Shown: piece by piece, positions 56,987 to 64,000 of the stretch
Numbering within the stretch: position 1 is the stretch's first letter
How the letters are laid out: every line of letters starts with the position of its first letter
Origin: Bradyrhizobium sp. 170
Lineage (GTDB): Bacteria; Pseudomonadota; Alphaproteobacteria; Rhizobiales; Xanthobacteraceae
Direction: 5' to 3'
Assembly (NCBI RefSeq): GCF_023101085.1
Contig: NZ_CP064703.1
Span: 6,696,001-6,760,000 of the forward strand
Length of the DNA: 64,000 bases
Notes under the pieces: model-generated
What the model saw: only the letters and a program-made list of their open reading frames with translations
Told to the model about the DNA's origin: nothing
The model's database searches: none
Made by a program: the position numbers and the translations under genes

Positions 56987-57871
56987 TCAAAGGCCCAAGA
57001 TCAATTTCTGCAGGGCCGATGTGCCCGGTGCAGGCGAGAAAGGCCGGTTCCTTGCCCCCGGATACATCCGCGGAAAAGCAAAGAACGTGGCGGTGTACAG
57101 CAGTCTTCCATGCCCAGGCGCCATCCGGCTCCCCATGTGGAGGCATTTCGCGGTGTCCACCATGAACGACGCAAGACGCGGCGCCTTCATCACCTTGACG
57201 TCCTCCCGCGGAACTTTTTCGAACACCTGATCGTCGGGGAAATGGCTGCCCAGAAGCGGAAAGCCGAATTTGTCGGTTGATTGTCGTGGCAGGAACGTGA
57301 ACGGCCCGTCGCCGTCTTCCTCGACATCCGTGAGATAGCTGAACAGCTTTATCACCCTGACGTCATCATGGTCGCGGTGCCAGAGCTGCGAAGAGGCAAG
57401 CTGCTCGCCGGTATGGCGCGAATAGGACAGCAAAACATAGTCGAGCCAGGGAATTTCGCCGAGTGCCGTTGCGACTACATTGACTACCGCCGGTTGCAAC
57501 GCATACTGAACGAAGATATTGTCGGCACTAAGCTTGCCATCTTTCATCTCGGCGTCGAGCAACCGAACCCAAAACTTTTTCCAGTTCGAGGTTTGCTTGG
57601 CTTCAGCCGTCTCGATGTCGTCAAGTTTCGCCTTGCCGGCATTCGCGAACGGCTGCTGCAGGGCCGGATCCATCAGCTCGGTGACAACGGCATAGCCATT
57701 GCGATTCAATTCGTCGGCACAGCTTCTTTCAGCCGCAGTAACATTCAGGAGCTGAGCCTGGCGCCTGCGTTCCCGCTTCTCGCCAAGATGCCATGCACTG
57801 ACACCGGACTTGACTGCATAACGCAGCGGCGAGCGGTTAACATGCCAAAGCGCTCTGGACACCAATCCCAT
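56987..57871 (-). CDS. Phytanoyl-CoA dioxygenase-like Fe(II)/2-oxoglutarate oxygenase
   Basis: 294 residues from ATG 57871; in-frame ATGs at 57910 and 57907 are alternatives. HRDHDDVRVIKLFSYLTDVE carries the iron-binding His-x-Asp and KCLHMGSRM the distal His. GPFTFLPRQS is typical of the family. It would hydroxylate a sugar, lipid or other glycan component using O2 and 2-oxoglutarate. Such genes occur in rare surface glycan loci. Confidence 0.8.
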   Translation of the reverse strand: MGLVSRALWHVNRSPLRYAVKSGVSAWHLGEKRERRRQAQLLNVTAAERSCADELNRNGYAVVTELMDPALQQPFANAGKAKLDDIETAEAKQTSNWKKFWVRLLDAEMKDGKLSADNIFVQYALQPAVVNVVATALGEIPWLDYVLLSYSRHTGEQLASSQLWHRDHDDVRVIKLFSYLTDVEEDGDGPFTFLPRQSTDKFGFPLLGSHFPDDQVFEKVPREDVKVMKAPRLASFMVDTAKCLHMGSRMAPGHGRLLYTATFFAFPRMYPGARNRPFSPAPGTSALQKLILGL

Positions 57872-58036
57872 CTGGACGCACCCATTCCCCTCGAAGATTA
57901 GGCACATCATTGGACCTGAAACGGCCTGGAACGTGCGGCCATTTCCTAGCAAAATCAACCAGCAGGAGCAAGCAGCCGGCGCTGTCACACCGGAGCGGGA
58001 GCCTTGATTCGGTCGAAGAAGCGGTGAATTCCGCAA

Positions 58037-59548
58037 TCAGGAACGCGGGCCAATCGCGCGGGCAAACCTGCCGAACATCGCACGATCGTTCCCCGAGAGG
58101 ATGATCACCCCACTCAGTGCCCAAGCGATCATGCAGCTAAGCCCGCCCACGATCGCTAGAGCCACCAGACTGCCCGGATAAAAATACGCCTTGGTGACAG
58201 CAACGACGATGGCAAGCATCAATGCGACAAGCATCTGCCTGCCAAGCACACCCCAGAACAACGAGCGAGGAAGTTCCATCCGCAAGAGCATGTGGTGGGC
58301 GATAAAGGGCGCAAGAGCGACGTAGGAAACCACCCACCCCAGGATAAACGCCCGCTCACGGAACCAGAAGAGGGTAAGCCCCGTTACCAGATACTGCACA
58401 ATGACCTGCAAATAGAGCAGCCGGTTATTGAAGCGAAGAAAGTCAGACCTCACCATCAAGGCCGTTTGCCCCGGGCCGAGGATCGCAGCTACCGCAGGTA
58501 TGAACATCGAGAGAGCGAGCCAGGGCCATTGGTCGGAAAACTGCGGTCCAACCCAGACTTTCAGTATCTCCTCCGAAAAGAGCGCCATCACGACCAGCGT
58601 CGGAACGATAATGGCCCCCGGCAATACGAGGCCGTTGCGGCCAAGTATCTGGAGCCGCCGCGTGTCGGTGGCCTCATCGATGTGGGTAGAGATCGGGAGA
58701 ATCGCGGAGTGAAGCGGCGCCATCGTTGCTTTCAAGAAGCGCGCCAGCCGGGTGATCAAGTCAAAGGTCCCGACCTCGACCGGGCTGTAAAGAGCACCGA
58801 TTGCGAGAGGAACCAGGGTCTGCTGAAACGTACCGGCAATGCGGTTATTGAACATGAGCCAGCAGCGATGAAACACGTCCTTGCTGCTCGATGCCGTCCA
58901 TGACCGGAGCCGGAGCGACGTTCCGACCGCGGCGCGGCAAACGACCGCCGCAAGCACGAAATATTTGGTCACGATCATCGCGAGATAGGAATAGGCCACC
59001 CACTCGAACGGAGCACCACGCCACACGAGCGTGTAGACGGCTGCAACATACAGCACGTTGCTGCCGATCTCGGTTATACGTAGCCAGCCGTACTGCTCGA
59101 ATCCCTTGAGCGTGCCTTCCGCGATCAGACCAAGAAAGACAATCGGAAGCGCCAGCGCGGTGACCCGGAGAATAGCAACAAATGCCGCGATCTGGTCGGG
59201 CGCGACCTTGAAGATCGCCGTGAGCTGAAACGCCGCGCTCCAGAGTATGACGCCGGAAGCGGTCCCGACGGCAGCGGCGATCGCGGCAAGCAGCGACACT
59301 TTTTCGCCCGCAACGACCCAATCGCCAACGCGCCCCCTGGCGACGACCTGGGTCGTCGTTTCCGAAACCCCGAAATCGAGCAGCGCCAGAAACCCTGTCG
59401 GCAGGAACGCGCGACTGAGCACGATCAACCCCAGCACCGCCAGGCCATATGACTTTGCAATCAATCCGACCGCGAACAGGCCGAGCACACCCGCCAGCGC
59501 ATAGGCGGCGGCGGAAATTGCTGTGTTCTGCACGAATCGGCGCAGCAC
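58037..59548 (-). CDS. Wzx-type lipid-linked oligosaccharide flippase
   Basis: 503 residues from GTG 59548 with about twelve to fourteen hydrophobic segments. The segment FVQNTAISAAAYALAGVLGL at the N-terminus and the repeat-like LGFDLITRL region are characteristic of the PST/MVF group. It would carry the undecaprenyl-linked repeat unit across the inner membrane, together with Wzy and Wzz of the same operon. Two bases separate its start from the preceding gene. Confidence 0.85.
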   Translation of the reverse strand: MLRRFVQNTAISAAAYALAGVLGLFAVGLIAKSYGLAVLGLIVLSRAFLPTGFLALLDFGVSETTTQVVARGRVGDWVVAGEKVSLLAAIAAAVGTASGVILWSAAFQLTAIFKVAPDQIAAFVAILRVTALALPIVFLGLIAEGTLKGFEQYGWLRITEIGSNVLYVAAVYTLVWRGAPFEWVAYSYLAMIVTKYFVLAAVVCRAAVGTSLRLRSWTASSSKDVFHRCWLMFNNRIAGTFQQTLVPLAIGALYSPVEVGTFDLITRLARFLKATMAPLHSAILPISTHIDEATDTRRLQILGRNGLVLPGAIIVPTLVVMALFSEEILKVWVGPQFSDQWPWLALSMFIPAVAAILGPGQTALMVRSDFLRFNNRLLYLQVIVQYLVTGLTLFWFRERAFILGWVVSYVALAPFIAHHMLLRMELPRSLFWGVLGRQMLVALMLAIVVAVTKAYFYPGSLVALAIVGGLSCMIAWALSGVIILSGNDRAMFGRFARAIGPRS

Positions 59549-59550
59549 GA

Positions 59551-60954
59551 TCAGCTCGCTTCCGTTAGTCGCAGGCTTGCGCCGCTCAACGACCAGGACA
59601 TTCGTCGCGAGTTACCGGTGACCCGTTGAGCGACAAAATTTCGGCCATCGCCTGCAGCGGCGCAAACGCGCTGCAGGACCGAATTCACCAGCTCGGGCCC
59701 GAACGCCTTGCCAAGACGGCGGCGTTCGTTTTCCGGGGCGCTGTAGCTGCGGCGGAGCGCTGAGCTTGCCTTGTAGCCGAGAATGCGCCGGACCGTCTCC
59801 GCCGCACTACCGCGGAGTGACGGCCGCTCCAGCTTGGGCGTGCCGCGATTTCCACCGCGTGCCGCAGCGATCGCATCGAGAACCGCCGTCGTGACGCGCG
59901 ACGAGTTCGCCCCGTCGACCGCAGTAAAGAGGTCGCTGATGATTTGCTGCCGAAATTGCTCGGTTTCCGCGGTAATCGGGGGCAACCGTCCGTCGAGTCT
60001 CTGCTGAACCAGTTCGATCAGATCAGACTCGGATTCAGCGCCGCGGCTCACCTGGGTCGCGGCATCCAGCCGCAAGGACGGCGTGTTGAACCACTCCATG
60101 CTCAGGGGCTCCACCTTCAGCATGGTCGCCTCGATCGCGGTGGAGCAATTCTGATGAATCAACAGCCGCGCCCCGCTGATCCATTCCAGCGACGTACCGT
60201 CCTGGCGTACATGAAAATTCGGCAGTTCAGCGAGCGCGTCATAGGAGGCGATGTTCTCGAACGGATGCGGACGCAGGACGAACTGGACATCGGTGAAGTG
60301 CTTCGCCAGCCTGGTCGATGTCTCCAGTACCGACCGATACGCCTTGCGGGCGTCGATGACGAACTGCCGCGCGAACTCCCGCGAAAAACCCGCCTGCACC
60401 ATCGTCTCTTCTTCATCCGATGAACCATCGGAAAACCGCGGATTGGCGACGGGAAAGTTGGTGTTGATGAGGACGTAGCCAGGCTCGACCGACGGTTTGG
60501 GAAGCGCGGCGCGCCAGGGCGAGGCGCAGAAATCGTAGCGGGGGCATCCCGTCGCGCGAAGCAGCGCCGCCGGCACCGTGCCGCGACGCAAGAACGCCGC
60601 GTGCTGCGCCTGGCCCCAGACGCAATAGAGATCCACGAGATCGGTGCAGCCGACGCTCTTGACCATCTCGGCAAACTGATCCGGGTTCTTGCCGCCGATG
60701 CCTTCGGTATCGAGCACGCCGACCAGAATTCCCGCGCGCTTGTAGGACTTGATCAGATCGGCGTTGTTGGGCCGCGTATAGTTCACCAGCACCATATCCG
60801 GGCGCAGCGCCGGTACGTCGAAGCCCTGCTCATACATGGGTACCAAGGTTGCGGTCACCCCCTTGGCCGCGAGCTGCCGACCCAGCAACACCAGTCCCTC
60901 GAGATCGCGAAGCGGGTTATCGACGATCAGGCAGACATGCGGCTTGTCAGGCAC
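59551..60954 (-). CDS. Surface carbohydrate biosynthesis protein, possible pseudaminic acid transferase
   Basis: 467 residues from GTG 60954, overlapping the end of pseI by eight bases. It opens PHVCLIVDNPLRDLEGLVLL, has CVWGQAQHAAFL and ATGCPRYDF, a CDP-glycerol-transferase-like region FVLRPHPFENIASYDALAEL and then LIHQNCSTAIEATML. These are seen in a group of cytoplasmic surface-glycan proteins of uncertain activity, often near nonulosonate genes. Given its tight coupling to pseI, transfer of CMP-activated Pse is a reasonable guess. Confidence 0.7.
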   Translation of the reverse strand: MPDKPHVCLIVDNPLRDLEGLVLLGRQLAAKGVTATLVPMYEQGFDVPALRPDMVLVNYTRPNNADLIKSYKRAGILVGVLDTEGIGGKNPDQFAEMVKSVGCTDLVDLYCVWGQAQHAAFLRRGTVPAALLRATGCPRYDFCASPWRAALPKPSVEPGYVLINTNFPVANPRFSDGSSDEEETMVQAGFSREFARQFVIDARKAYRSVLETSTRLAKHFTDVQFVLRPHPFENIASYDALAELPNFHVRQDGTSLEWISGARLLIHQNCSTAIEATMLKVEPLSMEWFNTPSLRLDAATQVSRGAESESDLIELVQQRLDGRLPPITAETEQFRQQIISDLFTAVDGANSSRVTTAVLDAIAAARGGNRGTPKLERPSLRGSAAETVRRILGYKASSALRRSYSAPENERRRLGKAFGPELVNSVLQRVCAAAGDGRNFVAQRVTGNSRRMSWSLSGASLRLTEAS

Positions 60955-62056
60955 GAGCGCCCCTCGGCAATTCCTGCGACGGCGCCGCATTGTCGTCGGC
61001 CGACGTCAAGAGCTCCCAGCTCATCGGCGTGCCGCGGCGCACCGCGCGGCCGACACGCTTGCCGATCAGTGTCTCGAAATATTTGGGCGGCAGGCCAAGG
61101 CCGGGGCGGATGATTCTCAGGTTATCTTCAGTCAGGGCGTCACCGGGGGCGAGGTCCTCAGCCACGTACAGCGAGCGGCGGAAGATCAGCGACTTCTGCT
61201 CTTTTTCGGTCAATCCGTAGTAGACTTGGCCAAGTGCCAGCCAGGCGCGCTCGGTCTCGACCACCAGCGCCGCCATTTCGTCCGGCTCCATGGAGAACGT
61301 CGAATCGACTCCGCCGTCGGCGCGCGACAGCGTGAAATGCTTCTCGATGACGCTGGCGCCGAGTGCGATGCTCGCAACCCCCGCTCCGATGCCAAAGGTG
61401 TGATCCGACAGCCCCACCTCGCAACCGAACAACGCGCGCATATGCGGGATCGTCAGGAGGTTGGTGTCGGATGCCGCCGCCGGATAGGTGCTCGTGCATT
61501 TGAGAAGCACCAGATCCTTGCAGCCGGCTTCCCTTGCGCAACGAACGGCTTCATCGATGTCGGCGACGGTCGCCATGCCGGTCGAGATGATCATCGGCTT
61601 GCCGGTCGCGGCAACCTTGCGAATGAGGGGCAGATCCGTGTTCTCGAACGACGCGATCTTGTAGCAGTCCACGCCGAGCTGCTCGAGAAAATCCACCGCT
61701 GACGCATCGAACGGCGTCGAAAACGGAATCATGCCGAGCAATCGCGCACGCTCAAAGATCGGAGCGTGCCATTCCCAGGGCGTATGCGCTTCCTGATAGA
61801 GCTTGTGGAGCGATCGGCCGCTCCACAGGCTGTTGGGATCGTCGATGAAAAACTCGTCGCGGCTGAGGTTCAGCGTCATCGTATCGGCGGTATAGGTTTG
61901 CAACTTCAGCGCATGCGCTCCGGACTTTGCCGCGGCATCGACGATTGCCAGCGCACGGTCGAGCGATTGATTGTGGTTGCCCGACATTTCCGCGATGATG
62001 AACGGCCGGTGCGAACGGCCGATCGCGCGGCCCGCAATCATGATCGTGTCACTCAT
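60947..62056 (-). CDS. pseI: Pseudaminic acid synthase
   Basis: 369 residues from ATG 62056. FIIAEMSGNHNQSLDRALAI is the PseI-type opening; KCTSTYPAA, VGLSDHTFGIGAGVASI and EKHFTLSRADGGVDSTFSME follow, and a SAF domain (SLYVAEDLAPGDALTEDN) completes the protein. It condenses phosphoenolpyruvate with 2,4-diacetamido-2,4,6-trideoxy-L-altrose. Its start overlaps the formyltransferase stop by eight bases (ATGAGTGA). Length and motifs are those of the canonical enzyme, unlike the fused synthase at 41819. Confidence 0.95.
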   Translation of the reverse strand: MSDTIMIAGRAIGRSHRPFIIAEMSGNHNQSLDRALAIVDAAAKSGAHALKLQTYTADTMTLNLSRDEFFIDDPNSLWSGRSLHKLYQEAHTPWEWHAPIFERARLLGMIPFSTPFDASAVDFLEQLGVDCYKIASFENTDLPLIRKVAATGKPMIISTGMATVADIDEAVRCAREAGCKDLVLLKCTSTYPAAASDTNLLTIPHMRALFGCEVGLSDHTFGIGAGVASIALGASVIEKHFTLSRADGGVDSTFSMEPDEMAALVVETERAWLALGQVYYGLTEKEQKSLIFRRSLYVAEDLAPGDALTEDNLRIIRPGLGLPPKYFETLIGKRVGRAVRRGTPMSWELLTSADDNAAPSQELPRGARA

Positions 62057-62699
62057 CGGAAGCTCCCGCTTTTTCAATACGTACGAAGTAGCGATGGCCA
62101 CGCAGGTCGAAGAATGCCGGAAAGCGCTGCGGGTCCGCCACCCTCAACAGGTCGAATTGTTCCACGATCGATCGTGCTGGATCGAGCCGGGAGTCCTCGG
62201 GCGTACGGCGCCGGTAGTAGCTTGGCGGCCGATCGTCCTGGGCTGTCGCCTGTCCAGACCCAATGACCTTGAGCGCGTGGTCCATCAATTCAAGCTCAAT
62301 GGCGAACAGCGCTTCGTTGATTTCCTCGCACAGTTCATGCCCTTCGAGCACCAGATGCCGCTGCGCCCAGATGGCGCCGGTATCGACCGGGTCCTGCGCC
62401 TCGATCAGCGACACGACGATGCGATTCTTTCCCTCGAGGATCTGCCATATGTGCGGGGACCAGCCACGCCCTTCCGGAAGATCGCTCGCGTGAATGACAA
62501 GGGTCGCTCCGTATTTCTGCCGATCGCCGGGAGAGATGATCTCATGGCACGAGATGAGAAAGAGAACGTCCCCGCCGGTCAGCTCGCCTTTTTGCCGAAC
62601 CAGTTCGACGCTGTGATTGGCCGCAGCGCCCCTCACCCACTGCTCCAGATGCGGATAGACGGGGTGCGTCGTGCTCGAGCAGAGAACTGAAACCTTCAT
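62049..62699 (-). CDS. Formyltransferase-fold protein in the pseudaminic acid operon
   Basis: 216 residues with the formyl-hydrolase/Fmt fold: DVLFLISCHEIISPGDRQKY, IHASDLPEGRGWSP and EAQDPVDTGAIWAQ. The catalytic His and Asp of the family are visible, but the Asn that normally precedes the His by two positions (N-x-H) is Val. It would attach a formyl group from 10-formyltetrahydrofolate to a sugar amine. It lies between pseI and pseG, where pseH, the N-acetyltransferase, is usually found. PseH itself is not seen in the window. Confidence 0.85.
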   Translation of the reverse strand: MKVSVLCSSTTHPVYPHLEQWVRGAAANHSVELVRQKGELTGGDVLFLISCHEIISPGDRQKYGATLVIHASDLPEGRGWSPHIWQILEGKNRIVVSLIEAQDPVDTGAIWAQRHLVLEGHELCEEINEALFAIELELMDHALKVIGSGQATAQDDRPPSYYRRRTPEDSRLDPARSIVEQFDLLRVADPQRFPAFFDLRGHRYFVRIEKAGASDE

Positions 62700-62829
62700 T
62701 ATCGACCATCACTGGCGATTCCGCGGAATTGTGGAACCCTGCCGGAGCGCAATTAGCATAGAAAATACGGTCAAACACCAATTAAGAGCGCCCGCGGTCG
62801 CCGCTGGAATTGGCCTCTATTGGCCGCCC

Positions 62830-63987
62830 TCAAGCCGCGTTTCCCTCGTCCGCCAGCCTTCGGCTGCCGGTCGGTTCTACGCCGTCCAGCGATTTCATCG
62901 CTTCCCGCACCCGGGAGGTACCCAGCCCGTCGACAAGGGCCGCTGCGGCCTCTCCCATCGCGCGGGTCCGCGCCGGATCGTCCAGCATCGACCGGAGGGT
63001 TCCCGCAATCTGATCCACCGTGACCGAGGGCGCCGAACCGAGATAGGCGACCGCGCCGCAACTGGCGAGTGCGGTCAACGCGCCGGTCTGATTGTCGGCG
63101 ATATGAACCGCGATGGTCGGCAGCGCGAGACAGCAGCGCTCCCAGCTCATCACGCCGCCCGCCCCAATCGCGAGGTCTGCGCGCATCATCAGTTCGGCCA
63201 TATTGTCCGCACCACGATGCAACTCGGCGAGCGGCATTTCCCGGCAAAGACCCGAAATCGAATCGGCGTGCGGATTGCTCAGGCCTATCGCGACGTCGAC
63301 GGCAAGCCAAGGGAGCGACAGGCTTTTGATGACGGATAATGCCTTCGCGGTCTCATTGCCGGGATCGGAGCCGCCGTAGCACACGAGAATGCGGCTTACC
63401 TTGCCGCTGCGCCCCACCAGCGATTCGCGCTGCCCGGCGAATTCCGGGCGAAGCAATGCATAGGCCGGACCCAGCAGCGCCTGGCATATCGGAGGCAAGC
63501 GACCGCGGTAACGGTGTTCCATGTTCAGAACCAGGTTCTGGTCGAGCAGGATGTCGCAATCATGGTCCCGATCGGCAAGATCATCGATCGCAAGAATGCG
63601 CGGCACCCGCTTGCGCTGCATACGCTCCCACCTTGCATCGAGTGCATAGTGGTCGACGATGAGCCAGTCGACGGGCCCGATGCGATCGATCGCCTCCAAC
63701 GTCTGCTCGGCGTCCTTTTGCCAGCTCGTCGGCAGCCAGCGCGCATGAGCGGTTCCGTCCGCCGCCAGAGCGTCCGGACGGCCCTCGGGATCGGGCAGCA
63801 GCCGCACGGAATGCTCCTCGCCTTCGATCAGGCGTGTCAGGCCGGCGGCATGGCTGCGCAACAGGAAGAATACGTTCGCACCGTCGTCGGCCAAGGCGCG
63901 GGCCAGACTGAGGCATCTCATGAGATGCCCCATGCCCATTTCGGTGAAAGCATCGACGCGGACTACGACCCGTTGCACCGCGTTCAT
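62830..63987 (-). CDS. pseG: UDP-2,4-diacetamido-2,4,6-trideoxy-beta-L-altropyranose hydrolase
   Basis: 385 residues from ATG 63987; AGGG lies about ten bases upstream. VVVRVDAFTEMGMGHLMRCL is the PseG signature with the conserved Gly-His, and VDHYALDARWE, ILVCYGGSDPGNETAKAL and GAGGVMSWERCCLALPTI are family features, the last in the UDP-binding C-terminal lobe. It releases UDP from the PseH product and gives the free sugar used by PseI. It is upstream of the formyltransferase by 130 bp with no terminator seen, so it probably heads this part of the operon or continues from beyond the right edge. Confidence 0.95.
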   Translation of the reverse strand: MNAVQRVVVRVDAFTEMGMGHLMRCLSLARALADDGANVFFLLRSHAAGLTRLIEGEEHSVRLLPDPEGRPDALAADGTAHARWLPTSWQKDAEQTLEAIDRIGPVDWLIVDHYALDARWERMQRKRVPRILAIDDLADRDHDCDILLDQNLVLNMEHRYRGRLPPICQALLGPAYALLRPEFAGQRESLVGRSGKVSRILVCYGGSDPGNETAKALSVIKSLSLPWLAVDVAIGLSNPHADSISGLCREMPLAELHRGADNMAELMMRADLAIGAGGVMSWERCCLALPTIAVHIADNQTGALTALASCGAVAYLGSAPSVTVDQIAGTLRSMLDDPARTRAMGEAAAALVDGLGTSRVREAMKSLDGVEPTGSRRLADEGNAA

Positions 63988-64000
63988 CAAACTAGCCCTG

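Overview
The window looks like chromosomal DNA of a Bradyrhizobium-type alphaproteobacterium (Nitrobacteraceae). This is inferred from the GC-rich coding style, two branched-chain-amino-acid-type ABC operons, Bug/TctC and Crp/Fnr genes, and intergenic hairpin repeats of a kind I associate with that family. No rRNA, tRNA, CRISPR array, transposase or phage gene was recognised.

Region 1 (1-15.5 kb) is mostly core metabolism. It starts with the N-terminal part of a flavin monooxygenase. The methyl cycle pair metK and ahcY follows, each with its own terminator, and a helix-turn-helix/methyltransferase-like protein lies upstream. Next come a secreted TPR-caspase protein and a five-gene ABC transporter operon that ends in a MetE-like gene. 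A small lipoprotein, purU and a HemD-family gene close the region.

Region 2 (15.5-23.9 kb) is accessory. It holds an apparently frameshifted methyltransferase, a MATE exporter, a Bug-type binding protein, the GDP-fucose pair gmd-fcl, a Rieske oxygenase behind two tandem palindromes, and a Crp/Fnr-family regulator.

Region 3 (24.1-31.4 kb) is a second complete ABC operon containing an acyl-CoA ligase: ATPase, ligase, two permeases, binding protein, ATPase. Hairpin repeat elements sit between several of its genes and recur in the first ABC operon.

Region 4 (31.5-64 kb) is a surface polysaccharide locus, entered through an AGE-family epimerase and a PaaK-like ligase. It contains: (a) an oxidoreductase, hexapeptide acetyltransferase and aminotransferase trio of the WbpB/D/E type; (b) an unusual module with a CBS-GHMP kinase fusion, a NeuB-TIM-barrel fusion, a CMP-sugar synthetase, three SDRs and a TIM-barrel isomerase; (c) pseB-pseC-pseF; (d) a heptose-type nucleotidyltransferase/HAD phosphatase fusion; (e) methyltransferases; and (f) a long minus-strand operon, pseG, formyltransferase, pseI, a putative transferase, Wzx flippase, 2OG-Fe oxygenase, methyltransferase, Wzy-like protein and Wzz. 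The pseudaminic acid route is complete except for PseH; a formyltransferase lies where an N-acyl donor step would be expected. Two separate nonulosonate-type modules in 22 kb suggest that the locus builds a Wzy-dependent glycan with two different sialic-acid-like or higher-carbon sugars. Module (b) is the best candidate for an undescribed sugar pathway.
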